Source of the DNA: Hyalella azteca
Taxonomy: Eukaryota > Arthropoda > Malacostraca > Amphipoda > Hyalellidae
Assembly (NCBI RefSeq): GCF_000764305.2
Contig: NW_025939050.1
Span: forward strand, 49,831 to 113,830
Direction: 5' to 3'
Length of the DNA: 64,000 nt
In this document: one piece after another, positions 33,291 through 46,650 of the stretch
Layout: each line of letters starts with the position of its first letter
Numbering within the stretch: the first letter of the stretch is position 1
Notes under the pieces: model-generated
What the model was told of the DNA's origin: nothing
Databases searched by the model: none
What the model saw: the letters and a program-made list of their open reading frames with translations, nothing else
Made by a program: the position numbers and the translations under genes

Positions 33291-36200
33291 CTACTTTGGT
33301 CGTCACTGGCAGGAATTATTCCGCAAATTTGCAAAGGCCCGACTTATCTGAAAATTATTTGATGTCCAATATTTTTTAATGCATTTTCTTAGAAGCATTC
33401 CCATCATGTGCATAAATGCCTTGCACGGCAGGTGTGAACCAAGCCTCAAGATCCTGGTTAGCATAATGACAATTTCCTGTGACTTATGCCAAACCGATAC
33501 TGCTTACGCGGATTTTTGCAGCAAGAATTCAACGCTGATACAAATATCTCAAATGTTAAATTTTACCTACCAATAAGGTTGGTGACTAACTGAAATTGCA
33601 CATGATTATCGGAATTGTAGTTATTCATATCGAGGTGGATTTTCGTAGAAGCATTTTTTCTTCACTAATTTAAGTGCATGTTAGCTCTTTTTTGACTATC
33701 AAATTTGAATTATTGTTTATCTATGCAGTATACATAACTTGTTCACGCCTCCTCGTTTTTTATCGAAGACGTTCATTGTAGCGTGTCATCGTATATATCA
33801 TCATGTATGAGCGTTTCAGACAGAATAGTATTTAGTGCAAAGCATCGCTGCATACAGAAAATGCACACTGTCAGATAGACAAGACAGAAAATTCATTAAT
33901 GGTTCCAGTTAATTGCGGCGATTCTCGATTTGATTTTTTTAACTATGAAGTGTCGCATCGCAGTCATAATTTACAAAACAGATCATCGTTCATGATCAGA
34001 TCGGTTCATTAATAATCATCGCTTAAAATTTAAGAGTGAATGAATGATTATTCTCGTTTGATATCTTAAACATAGCTCTAGGTAATAATGAAACAATAAT
34101 GGTAGAATTTATTGCGCTGAATAGGATATTTATTCTAGGAAGTAAGTTGTGTATTGTTTTATTTCAGGCTCGCGTAGGCTGCGGCTTGCATGCCTATATA
34201 AGGATTGCTGAAGCTTGTATAAATGGCAAGCCTGTGAGATGAAGCCATTGAACTCACTTTATCGATCCCTTACAGTTAGCTCAAGTCTTATTTTGACCAA
34301 GACTAAACAGTGTACTTCACTTTCATTCATCATCCTTATTTTCTTTCCATGCATAAAAAATATAATAAGAACTTTTTTAATTGTACCTCGCAAGCAAAGA
34401 GCTTTAAGACCGGATTAATTTTTGAAAAATTTCCCTCGAAAACCTAACAATTATTCAAAGTTGCTGGCATAAAAAAAACTTTTAGATATGGATCGGGCCA
34501 TCAAACGTTCCTCTGCTTCCTTACGACGTTCCTCTGCTTCCTCTGCTCACTTCACTGAAATTTACCAAGATTTTCGGAATATAAACGTCAGCCTTCGTTA
34601 TGTAAATTGAAACTAAGTCTCAACATTTCTCCTGAACTCCTTTACGCAGCAACGTGGCGGGCTCATATCCATTAAATTGGATCTACTCACGGCCGCAACT
34701 GTAAATTTAAAGTGCTCTCCTCATGTAATAGATGAAGTTGGTGTTAGTTCCTTGAAGAAATTGATAAACGACGCCTTGGGGCGCTGTGACCCGAGTTGCT
34801 TCACCGCCCTCAGGATACCTTCGTGTTGAGACTTCCATCCTGGCTTGTGGAACACCAGTATCGTCGAACAAACGATTTGCTCGGAAACTTCATACAAGTA
34901 GTTTGTGTGGTATCAAGAAAATGTTCGCGGCCCGTTCGAATCTATTGATTGGTTTCAGCCTTCGTTTTGCGAAAATTCATGCCGCCCAAAAATTACTCGT
35001 ATCAGTTGGAAAAGAAATCGAGAGAGCGTTTTACGGAATCATTTTCAGAATGAAAATGATTAGTTAGCTTAGTTTTCATTCGGTCAATATGGTATTTCCG
35101 TACATTATTCGTACAGAAAATTTACTGATTTTATGGTAGAATTCACTCAAATTCTTTAAAATGAGTTCATCCCAAGTGGAGTTCTATGTGTGAAATGTGT
35201 GAGATTTGAGAGTAAATGCGATTGAAATTTTTATTTTTGCATGCGGGACATGATATTATAAAATGTATGACGACAATTTCGCAGTTACACGTTTCTAGAT
35301 CCCAAAGAATCTAAGGCGAGGCAGAGAAAATGCAGCGGATTCTTCACTCCAGACGAACTGGCAACAAAATAATCCTTTCTTCCTGTGCCAAAGAATGTAC
35401 GCCTTTTCAATTTTTTTATGGATGTCTGTCTGAGTTACACAGGATATTTTAGAATGCACAATTATAATTCCCCTATTGTACGACTCTTTCAATAAATCTG
35501 TTATTGATTTCAATAGTAATAAAGATCGGATTCAGGAAGCATGTTGCATTGCTGAGTTTAATAATTTTGAGGAATCGGGTAAAGTATGTTTGACTTTGGC
35601 TTTCCAAAGCCAAGAGTTTGACTCTGACTTTCCTTTCTTTTTCCATACTCCTTTTCATTTTTAAATAAGGTTTCGTATGAAACGAATTTCTCTTTGGCGT
35701 ATTGTGCAGAGGATAGGAATATGTGCGGTTGCAGACGTTGTGGAAAAGGTAGTTAAGTTAATTTTTTTCTCTCGGCTAATATATAGTGGTTTGCGCATAA
35801 TTTCTTCCGGTTGCTAATCTCTAAGATCATCGGCAAAATATTCCTGCCCCTTATGCTGCAAAAGACTCATCTGGTGGGAAGATTCTCAAAAAAAAGTCCT
35901 TGATTTTTCATGTGGCTGGGTGCGGAAAATGGCTACAGTGGTTGGCCTTTAGTTGCATGCCATTCATGCGTATAATTTTTTTTTTGTTAAAGTGTAGGTC
36001 ACTTGATTACACAATCGGTGTTTGGCTGCTGCCGTCGCTGGCGCGCCGATCATTTGCTGGCCACCTACTAAATTCGAGTGGCATTTAGATTTTAGAGCAT
36101 CCAGGAGGCATCGAACTTGGTAATTGATTGTTCTGTTCGATCTTTCGTAAATTCTGGTCAATATCACGTTTCTGACGTGAAAATTGCAGGTCTAATCTGC

Positions 36201-36912
36201 ACGTGACATAACAGCTGGCTAGCGACCTTGAACATATGCCGTTGTATTGTGGATTACCATAGCAAATTTGAATTTCATCGTCGCAGACCCTTCATCGGTT
36301 ATCCGTAAGTTACATGTAATCGTTAACATGTGCATAGTATAAAACAACTGTTCTTAGTCTAAATTTAAAATACGCCTTTTCGGGGTCGCAATTTTTTCTG
36401 TAACAATGGATTCGACTTGTATTTTATACATCAGAATTTAGTCGTAGACGCAATATACACTTGATACGCTCAAAATAGTTTTAGGTATGTGGATTGAAAT
36501 GCCATTAATGTCAAATGAAACGTGATTTCTTTGTTAGTCACAGTTTACCTTCTGTACAAGCGACTCTATCGACAATGTCTGCCGTGCTCGATTCATTCAT
36601 GATTTTCAGTGGTTTTTCGTTCCGTTGTGTGAGAAGCAATTAGATGCACTAAGACTTCTCGATCAGTGTCCCTTTAATTGAAATGCAAGTTTCCGGGGCT
36701 CTATGTGTGATCAAGATTGATTTTTAGTTATAGTTAAATTAGAAGCGGAGCAATTTATAAATTTTCAAACTACAGTAAAGGCTAATGTAATGTTTTTGGC
36801 TATTGACTAGACAAATGTCAAAGAATGCATTATTCGACGTGAGGTAGACAACGCTGAAATTTTTGTAATTTGCGAATAAGAATTATTTGTTTCTTATTTT
36901 AAAATTATATTT
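33291..36912. other. No gene recognised
   Basis: AT-rich with scattered short frames, the longest 34786-35067 without recognisable motif. A 20-21-bp word GTTCCTCTGCTTCC is repeated at 34508-34548. Confidence 0.45.
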
Positions 36913-37024
36913 TGAGGATTGCATTGCTTGACAAAAACCCTTGCTCGTGTTGCTGTCACCATTGCCATTGAGGATTGCACAGCTTGACAACAACACTTGC
37001 TTGGGCTGTTGTCCCATTGCCATC
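36913..37024. repeat. 56-bp tandem duplication
   Basis: Two diverged copies beginning TGAGGATTGCA at 36913 and 36969, each ending near CCATTGCCAT. They lie in a GC-richer patch (36950-37250) with overlapping frames on both strands (36894-37130 minus, 36975-37304 plus) that I cannot assign. Confidence 0.7.
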
Positions 37025-37187
37025 GTTTGTAAGTACTCAGACCGCGAATTTGGCCATTCGTACACCTCATCTCAGTACGGGCTTCAATCACGTCCGAGGC
37101 ACCTGCAAGACATCCCGTCGCAAACCCCAATCTCGTTGTCGCGACAGTTCCTGCGACGCATATCGCTGCTCATTTGTTTCGTTGCCG

Positions 37188-37560
37188 ACGTCTCGGACAA
37201 TTTTACGGCCGGACTTGCGGCCGGTCTCCCCTTCGCGGTATTCATCAGGATCTTACGGTGATGTTTGGCTCTTAAAAATGTTTATATTTCGCCTTCATTC
37301 GTGAGTTATATAGCGATACTTGCCGAAATTCGCAGTGAACGGGAAATTTATTCCAAATTAGGGAACAGATTTGAACGAAATTTTGAATATACATTCATAG
37401 CTACCCAACGGTGTTGTTTAGCTCGTAAAAATTTTGTTGATTTTGCCTTCGTTTGTGAGTTATACTGCTTTACGTATGCGGCTCTTGGTCAATGCAAATT
37501 TTAAAATCGGCCTGAGAAATGCTGTCGTTTCTCCGTATATCCGTATAACTCGCGCTAAGA
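37188..37560 (+). repeat. Second copy of the palindrome arm found in the hAT-like element
   Basis: Similar to 2878-3360: GACGTCTCGGNCAA, GGACTNGNGGCCNGTCTC, ACGGTGATGTTTNGCT, the TTCATTCGTGAGTTATAT block, CAGATTTGAACGAAATTTTG and the ATACATTC block occur in the same order, through the loop to CCGTATAACTCGC. No right arm follows. The peptide NRFERNFEYTF is shared between the two copies' open frames (3060-3329, 37265-37504), though this may only reflect nucleotide similarity. Confidence 0.75.
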
Positions 37561-39593
37561 CACATACCGAGGCCACGTGCAGCTCATGAGCGAACCGTCG
37601 CGTTTAAAAAAGTGGACACTCGTCGATATTACGATGTTACGCGGGTGCCCCGTCCGACCGTTTCGACCAAAGTGTACTTCAATACGCCGGCGATGCACCT
37701 TTGATTTTTGACTGGAGTCACATGACAGTCGAGCGCTGCTGGCATAGCCACTGAAACCCGGCCCCTGCTCAATCTGGTAGCGTTGCGTGATCTTACCTGG
37801 GAGGAAATATCTGACGATTCTTTTTTGCGAGGCTCTCTTCTAAATGGTCTAATCTAAATGGTTGGTTATATTCCTGCTAAAATTCTTAGTGGATTTCGAA
37901 AAATGTTTTAAAATATGCGTTTTCATAGATCTTGTCGATTCTGGAGGTTACCTTGTGAAATTAGGTAACATATTCTCATCCAAGCGTCGAGAACGAGGAA
38001 CGATCCCATAATGGGGTAATATAATAGAAAGGCTTTAATGTTTTGAATGAATAAGCAATGTAATGACGAGACTTTAATTTGTTGAGTAGACAAGCAATAC
38101 CATAATAGGCTTTTGTGCAAAAATCGTTGCAAAAATACTCAATTAATCTCACAACCTCCCAAAAAATTTGACTATTCCTCAATGGTAGGCATGAACTTAG
38201 GACAGAATGTACTCTCCTCATCAATAATTCTCGTCTCACTGGCAATGTCGTGTTCGTGCGACTGTACCGAGGCGAGCATGGCGCTCTATAAAGCTGTCTA
38301 CTCTGAATAGAGCTTAATGCCCCCTTCGCGTGCACTCGCCTTTGTTACTAAATATTTATCGCTGGCTCCATTTAATTACTCAAATTTATAACTCTTTCGG
38401 CAAGCGACATGTTTTTCCAGCTCGGATGCAATTTTATTTATCCCTGACAACATTTAATTGCCGACATTCATCACACGCATCTTTAAAGACGTGTTTACCG
38501 GCGTAGCTCATGCCTTTGTAGTTGATCGAGTCCAGCTCCATATGAGGAACGATTACGTAGAATTAAATTGCTTCTGTACATCTTTTGTTGCCGTCCGTCA
38601 AACGGGGTCTTTCATTGTTTTCATACAAAAAAGGATCTTGCAAGCAAAAGCTTCATGTTTTTTTACAGGTATGTATTTTTAAGGGGTCTCCGTACGGCGT
38701 TTAGGTATTGCAGTAAAATCATAGTTCATGATGACTGCTGAAAAAGAAACGTGAGCCACAGAAGCGTTCCTTATGGATTTGTTGCTGTTGTACGCTTAAT
38801 TTTAGCAGCTTTTGAATGCGCTTTGGTGGAATGAGAAAGAGGGGAACATTTTGAATTATATTTTGCTTTATCGCTGGAAATCCATACTAGTTACGCTGGA
38901 CTAAGCGCAAGTGATATAATTTATTTATACCCAATCCCCTTTCTTCAAGCGATCGCTGAAACTCGTTATCAAATTGATTTAATTCGGGATGAACATCTCA
39001 AATTTGTCTATCCGTGTTTGAGCCTTCTGTGTTAATGCATCGAAACAAAGAAGTAATTTATATTTAAGTAGAAAGAAAAACCCAAACTAAATTATAGGTG
39101 AGTTACATTCTATCCTAATTTCAAATGAAGTTTTCATGGGGTGTAAATGTAGTCTAACACAAGTGCAGCAAGAAAGCCATAAATCGCCCCTCTCTCATAA
39201 AGATGCAGAGGTAATTTAGAGCTCCTTGTTCTGCACGCGTCAAGTCAAAAAACTGCTGCACTTGCTCCGAGCTAAAATTTTATGTTATGGAGAAGTTGAT
39301 CCCTTCTGAGCTATCATGTATGCTCGCTTCATAGTTTGCATCGTGAACATTTTTGGTCGTGTTTTGAAAGGTTCATCTTCTCTCCGGCTCGCGTTTCACG
39401 CCAGTCGAGGAATGCGAGGTGTGATGCTTGATGGAATAGGCAATTGGCTGAAATGCTTACCTGAAACTGAAGTAGCAAAAAGTTTACGGGGCGGACGATC
39501 GAAGTGAGTATCTCTGATAGAGTTGTCATTGTTGTGTTGAGACTGATGGACGACCGATCCTCATGCAAGCCCGCCAATGATCTAGGCGTAGAT
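37561..39593. other. No gene recognised
   Basis: 37561-37800 is GC-richer than its surroundings (words such as GCGGGTGCCCCGTCCGACCG) but not openly coding. Overlapping frames on opposite strands at 37976-38335 and 38113-38310 have no recognised motif. Confidence 0.4.
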
Positions 39594-39800
39594 GTGTCTG
39601 AACTTGCCGATGATCTCTAAATTCTCTGAAATCGATGATCTTGAAGTCTCTGAACTTGCTTGTTTCCTTCATAAATATCTCTGTACTTGCCTATATAATT
39701 CTTTCTTTGATGTCTCTAAACTTGCCGGTGACCACTGTTTTTACGTCTCTAAACTTGCTGATCATCTCATTATTGAAGTCTCTGAACTTAACGAGATCGA
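39594..39800 (+). repeat. Degenerate ~33-bp minisatellite
   Basis: GTCTCTGAACTTGC-like cores at about 39594, 39646, 39677, 39712, 39745 and 39778. The later intervals are ~31-35 bp, so frames here show repeated VSELA / VSKLA. Confidence 0.65.
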
Positions 39801-42800
39801 ACCTTTCAGGGGATCGAACCTCTCAGGGCATTATCGATATCTTTTTCAGCGATGTCCTTAACCCTTTGGTCGAGAACTTGATCCTTCACATGACTGACTA
39901 TATTGCCATATAATTAAATGATACTTACTATATGTATCTCTCGCTACTCGTCCGTGATCGCTCTCCATGATACCGATGATGTGCAACAAATACGTACAGG
40001 CATTCACATCTCGGTTCACATGATAACTCCTACGCGTGGCCCTATATGTTAGTGAAGGTGTCGGTGTTCATTCTTTCTCTAAACGTGTTCAAGAATCTCA
40101 TAACTTTTTCATGACGTTACCTGAATATGCGTTTTTAAACATCCATATTCATGTTCAATTAGCTTCATGAAGCATCTGTTCAAAGTTGATGGATAAAATT
40201 TCCAAATGCTAATTTACTTCTCTTGAAAAAACATGTTTTTTTTTCTCATAATTTCTTGTTTTTGACTTAACAACGTTTGCTGGTGACTTCGCTCGCGCTC
40301 GAACTTCTCCGACCCGTCGAACGGTTAGGTATGATAACTTCTTTGAAGTAGGAACATTTTCAGAGCCTCGATGAAGTAAAGAATTTAATTGGCTCGCTAT
40401 GTCGGAAACTTTCGTTGCCGTCTACACGAAATGCTACCTTTAATAACACGTGTTATGATAGATTCTTCGAATAAACATCAGAACGATTGTTGTTTTATTT
40501 TAAGTCTTGGATTACAGTATTAATCGCAGTGACTACTGCACACTTATTCATAATTCCAGTACCAAAATGACCTAGTGCAACTCACAACTATATAAACGAA
40601 GGGGATTAGTAAGATGAAACCTTTTCTCCTCAAACTTATAATTGTTACGCATCAATCGGAGGCTCGGTCATAGCGAGCCGTCAACTTGGCACATTCGTGT
40701 GGGAGACTTTTGTGGCTGGCCAGAATTTTTGCCAGTTATGTGCGCCGGGCAGACAAGGTTCGTGTCGCCGCGCGCCGCTCATATCATAGCGAGCGCTGCA
40801 ATTTGCAGCTCAAATCACCGATTGCGCGCCGAAGTTGAAATTGTGTCAGCAGAAAGCTCGCTCGGTCACGCCTTCCACGCCGGGTGCTGCTCTTCAACGT
40901 TTTCTTATGCCGAACCATCAAACTGTGAACATAAATGTATTTATGAAAATTGTGCTGCACGGAGACAAATAATTGGAATGAGACATTGCAAGTGCTAAAA
41001 TTTATCGTCTATTTACTTCATTATGCATAAACGCCTGTTGATCGTTAATTGTTACGAGTCGAAAGCTTAATCATTAGCTTAGTCAGATTATTATTACCTT
41101 AATCTTTTATTTGTGAAGACCACCTGTTAAAACCGTATTTATACAGCCCACGTTAAAACTCGCTTTCTATTTAACTTAATTTTAGTTTATGCGTGTTTTC
41201 ATCTTATCTTGTTGGTTTAAATTCATGTTCGCCTTTCTGAGTTTGTTCGTTCGGATCTTCTTCTAGCTTCACGCCAGTTCTTGAATCCGTCTGGTTTTTA
41301 TGGCTCCGCGGAACTCTTAGCTGCGTTTAAATTAATTTGACATCAGCGATGGAGCTTGACTTTAACTTTGCATGCTTGCGTGCCACTATTTAATACCTTT
41401 AAGTAGGAACGAACACACCGTACACTTTCTTCACTTATTTTCTTTTTTATTGTTATAAAGACTCTTGTCTAAGGTTCCTCAAAGGTAACAAATAGCTTAG
41501 TTATTTGGGCTTTTGTTCATAATTTAAATGCTTGGCATTCGGAAATGAATAATTAGTTGTAACTTCAATTAATCATTAAGCAAACTGCGTATCTGAGTCT
41601 GAAAAAAATTATCCACCCAACCACCAAAACTTCCAATCTGACTTGCAATCGTATCAGCTTGCTTTTCCGGCCACTACATTATTTTGTTTCGTTACCCGCG
41701 ATTTGAAGGTGAGGATCGAGAAAGAGACATACAACTTGTGTGAAACTGACTCATTCCTTTGAATTCAAATATTGCCTTAATTTACTCCTAATTACTGTAC
41801 CTATAGTGATGTCAGTCAGCAAGATATGAGCATATGTGAATTCATGACGGAGAATTATATAAAATCTTGCATAATTTCCAGTAAAACTTGAGAAAGAAGG
41901 AAGAATTTACTGAGACTATAGAGCAAGAAAACAATTAAGCGGTCAACACGTATGAATAATGATCTCTCAAATGACTTCATTTCATTCTTAGTTCGTTTTT
42001 CATATCATTATCTATTTCTATGTATTAATTACGGATTAGTTTTTTTTCATTATATTTGAATGTCTGATCTAAGCACATCACCCTGCACTGAATTACGATC
42101 AGCGGCTGCTTTTTGAAGAAGTAAATCCACTAATCAACAATTAAAGCATCTCTGAAGAAGAGCTCAAAGTTGGGCTATTGGCTCTTACAAATTGCGTAAA
42201 CATAATGAAGGCATGGTATCATTTGATTGAGTAAGTATAACGGCATGGTAGATTTTGAGAGAGCATTCTTTAATTTGCAGCAATGCAAACACAATTAAAT
42301 TTTTATGTCCGCGATTGGTATGCGAGGTCCGCGAGTATGCGTTTTATGTCCGCAATAATCTTCATTATTGCGTTGTTGCAGTTTGTAAAACTCATACATG
42401 ACCTAAGAGACTTGACGATTAAGATACATGAACGTTCTCTTGCCCAATTTTATTGCAAAGGGATGACTCATGCAGCCGCTGCAATTACTCCTACATGGCC
42501 TCCTAAAGCACGTGCTTCCATCAACCCCTATATAATAAGGCTTGGATCTGACCCTCCTACCGGGCACTTGCCTGTCACGGTCCAATATTCTTTAGTACAT
42601 TTCTATATTAATACATTTTTTACACCAGCCGTGCAAGGCACCTGTCATGCCAGCCACGGTTCAGCCACCATGATCAAAGCAAAAGACATTTTGACCAGCA
42701 CGTGACTGCAGCGTTATAAACTATTTCTTGCCGAGTATATCAGATTGCCATCTCAACATATCATATTGTAGCAAATATATCAAATCAAAAATATCCATCC

Positions 42801-44639
42801 CAGACACTGGCTCAACATACCGGATTTGTTAAGTCTGGTACGGAAATACTGTATGCCGGCTTTATTGCAAAAGAAGTGCTTTATTGTACCCAAATATATT
42901 TTTATCGAGACGATAATATACTGGTATCACATAGAGGGAATCCAAGACGGAAGAAACGGAGTAGTTTGCATTAACAGGCTTCTCAAGAATTTTATTTTCC
43001 AAAATTAGAACTAAAAATTGGACGTTATTTGTTGCAAGTTATCTTTGATTCTTCAACGAGCTGGAACTCGCTTACAATCTTATATGTTTAATGTATTTCT
43101 CTCGTTTGTATCTATCTATAGCTAATTTAAGAATAAATTTTTAAGCATAGCATTTTAAGTTTTAGCTATGCTTTCTGTAAAAAATAAACTGCGCGAATTT
43201 TTTAATATGAGGAGAGACGGTCCTTGTTTTGGATTCTAATTTCAAAATATATAGTTTTGAGATAAACTGCATTTGTCTTTGAGTGGGACTTTCGGAGTAA
43301 GCGAAGCCTCTCAAGTGCGTAAATTTAAAATTATCCTAATCGATTCCCATCGCTTACCTGGAAATTTTCCTTGCGATGGTAAAAACAATTGCTCAAGAGC
43401 TGTGGTGCTTTTCCTCACTTAGTTAATCGGTTGCATATTTTTATTTCACTTACAAGTTTTTCTTCATTGTTCCACTGCTATTTATTTAGATTTACTAGTT
43501 TGACTTCTCAACTCCGCTGTTAGGCTTTATACAAAACAGTAAACAAATGTAACTTTTATTTCAGTAATGACTGGTCCACAGCTTGAGAAAGCAGACTCGC
43601 GAAGTCCCGAAATTAACGCTTGGCAGCGGTTCCGATACAGGTTATCGCCGTTATTCCGACGAATAAACCCGGCCCAAAATAACTGTAGAAACAAGAAATA
43701 TCGAATAAATTTTACAATTCTGCATTACAATTTACAGTAGTAGTATTCCAATGTCGCAATAAGTTTCAATCAAATACATTCACAGCAGCAAAACTTTACA
43801 CGTTTTACACACCCTGACATACGGAAGGCTTTTTGTATCGTAAAACTGTGTCGCTGAAAGTCACCAAAAGATAGAACGAAGGTTGTTCCCCACCGGATAC
43901 GCAGTTATTCTATCGAATGAAAGGAATAAATAGCTGTTAGATACTTGGTAATCAAATCCTAAGTTCTAGGAGCCTAAATGTAAGACGCAATATGTCACTA
44001 TAACAGCCTCGGACCCACCTAAAAATCTTTAGCCACCAAGCGGTTAAGCTGTAACTTTAAGAGGCATGTTAAGAGGCCATGTAAGGGAAATTATGATAGT
44101 AGAACGGGAGGGCAGACTCCAATAATTAACTAGCAAGTTGAGCTTAGGAAAGCATCAAGCCTTAATGGTTAGGAACAAATATTTGTTTTAAGTAAAAAGC
44201 CGAAGCTCAAAAGTCTAAGTGGTCATACCACAGGAAAAGGCAAAGCCCAAATTCAACACTGGAGTCGGCCTTATCCTAATCAAAGAAAGCACGAACATGC
44301 ATAATAAACGAAAATAAATAAAAGGAAAAACAAAGAGTGATCACTCAAAATAGTAAATAGCAATGAAGAAGGAATGGCGTTATACTCTCCTAACGGAGCA
44401 ACATTAATGTGATGTTTACACCACCAAGTCTTACAACCAACAACTTACTATTTACAAATCCATAATCCATACTTAACAAAAGGTATGAAGAAAAAGAACA
44501 AATTTATATCCTAAGTAATGTGAAAATTTCTCACACCGCCTCCCGAAATTGATAAGTGGCCGGAATCCCAGAGATTTCCTTGAAAGCTGGGCGGTCCACA
44601 AGACTGGCGAGGGCCGCTGATTGACAAGGCTGGAGTTTG
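39801..44639. other. No gene recognised
   Basis: Mostly AT-rich. Frames at 40642-40998 (118 codons, Cys/His-rich C-terminal half) and 42283-42705 (140 codons, with a hydrophobic stretch FMSAIIFIIALLQFV) are the longest; neither has a family I recognise. 40650-40880 is GC-richer. Confidence 0.4.
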
Positions 44640-44689
44640 CAGATCGGAGTTCGATACTCCGACGAGGCCGAGGGGGGGGGGGGGGGGGG
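44640..44689 (+). repeat. tRNA T-arm-like hairpin next to an 18-base G run
   Basis: CGGAG, loop TTCGATA, CTCCG (44645-44661) is a perfect 5-bp stem with a 7-base loop like a tRNA T-arm (GTTCGAT core). It is followed by 18 consecutive G at 44672-44689. The surrounding ~250 bp is GC-rich and may be a SINE; no flanking duplication found. Confidence 0.5.
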
Positions 44690-45200
44690 TAACGAGGCCC
44701 AGGAGGTGATAGTGAGGAAGGCCTTTTATTCCGGGCCACAATGCCATTTTGTCCATTGATTTTTTCCTAGAAAACAACCCAGCCGATTAAATAGCATTGT
44801 AAAATAGATGGAAGGTAACAAGCTTCCGATATTTTCTAGAATGTTGAATCATAATAATCTATTGGTAGAATTTGGTAAAATGGAAGTAATATGGAATACA
44901 TGTTGTAAGGAATTGCAATAGGACTCGTGTCATCTATCTTATGGGTTTTGATTCACCTTTGATGTGACCTAATTCAGCAGTGCTTTGTACTTTCATTGCA
45001 TCGAAATCCCACCACAGTGAAGCACGTTTGTAATTAAGTCTGTTTATCCACGTGACAAATTGTGCGTATATTAGATGATTTGTATAAATGACAATGAATA
45101 TTATTACTCTGATAAATTGGTTATTTTTTGCCATGTGCCAAGGCTCAAAATTTAGAGCCCGAAGTTTTGTCAAATTGATTAGAGTTAAAGGAACACAATA
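44690..45200. other. No gene recognised
   Basis: No recognisable feature. The minus-strand frames that cross the G run encode a poly-proline shadow. Confidence 0.45.
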
Positions 45201-45349
45201 TTATATACATGCATATGAAGTTTGATTATTTTCATAGAATTTAATTTATATTACATACATGCATATGAAATTTGATTATTTTCATAGAATTTAATTTATA
45301 TTATATACATGCATATGAAGTTTGATTATTTTGATAGAATTTAATTTAT
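45201..45349. repeat. 50-bp tandem repeat, 3 units
   Basis: Three almost identical 50-bp units, starting TTATATACATGCATATGAAG at 45201, 45251 and 45301, differing at only a few positions. Confidence 0.95.
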
Positions 45350-46083
45350 CATCTTTTACTTTCCTTACGATCATTGGTTAAATGCTTGATGTCTAAATTA
45401 TTCATTGAATGGATCCAAACAATTAGAGTCGTGAGCAGAAAGTGACCTGGCAAATAAGTTTCAACTAGTCGAACAAATTTGGATGTCATTAGGATTTCTT
45501 AAATAATTTTGATTCGATTGCAATTAGTGAGATGAACATTCAGACTAAAAGTTAAAAATTCTACTCAATAATTATTTATACTCTGGATCAAAATATATTT
45601 GGACAAATATTTAGAGGAAAATAAGAAAAGGAGAGAAGAAAAAAATTTAACATTTGCTGTAGAAAGATATTTGATTTCGGTACGATTGTTGTTCGATGAC
45701 ATCACGTCACATTGCTTCACTTAGTACGCTGACGGGGTCAGCAGTGAAGAACATCCGCTAGAAAAAATTTATGTGAATCAATTTTAATGCCGCACCGACC
45801 GATGATGAATAATTGATTATTTTATGCAATTTTAAAATTTTGAAGCCCGTGTTGTCACATAAGTATATTACAGAACAAGCGATGGGATCATTTTATGCTT
45901 AACTTTATATAGAGCGACAATGAGCGATTGAGAAATCAAAGCGATTATTGCCATATCAGACGTTTATATATGATGGAGAGTACTCAATTTCCGGCGCCAT
46001 GCTTCATAACTTAATCTTAATGAAATCAATATTAGTAGAACTTCAGTTTAATTTCTCAAAAAATGGCTCTTTAGATAAGTCTT
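45350..46083. other. No gene recognised
   Basis: AT-rich, no recognisable feature. Confidence 0.5.
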
Positions 46084-46135
46084 CCCCGCGGCTCAACGGT
46101 AGAGGCTAATCGGGAGACCCGAGTTCGATTGCAAC
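46084..46135 (+). other. Degenerate tRNA-like / pol III promoter sequence
   Basis: GCGGCTCAACGGTAGAGGC (A-box/D-arm like) followed ~20 bp later by CCGAGTTCGATTGC (B-box like). The anticodon arm is missing, so this is a broken tRNA-derived sequence. Confidence 0.45.
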
Positions 46136-46650
46136 ATGCATGTATTTTCCTTCTTATGGCCGGGAAAATTTCAATGTTTATAATACGTGCTTCTGCACAG
46201 AAAAAATGCGTACTCATCTCTAGGAAATTTGTGCTTCAACCTATGTATATACTCCTGGCAAAACTGGTCATTGTTTCATAAATTAGTGGGTAGCAGATGC
46301 TGTCGGACAAGCTAATTAATTCATAGAGCCCTGTCTCGTTAGTTCGTCTGGATAGCTGCTGATTAATGTATATGCATTTGTCCGTGATAGCAGTTATAAT
46401 CCCGGTTCTTGTATTTGTGAGCGCGTCAATTGATGATTGATTCGTAAGTCAGACGTCAAAATTGGGGCTGATGAGCTGCCTGGTAAAATTATTTTCGTTC
46501 ATTGCTCATAAAACTCGAATTTTGGGAACGCAACTCGTCACATAGACTGGCTTCAATTAGAGTCTGGGTTTTATTTTCTGGCAGCATAAATGTACTGACT
46601 TCCTATATACACACGTGTACATACATGTGTGGCCCAGTGGTTACAGTTAA

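Noticed and set aside
44473..44777. Proline-rich minus-strand frames
   Set aside because: The proline run is the reverse of the 18-base G run, and two overlapping frames are open equally.
46627..46650. GGCCCAGTGGTTACAG as a hAT terminus
   Set aside because: It departs from the CAGTGGTTCCCAAA end after eight bases and has no inverted partner or 8-bp duplication; an A-box-like tRNA fragment is as likely.
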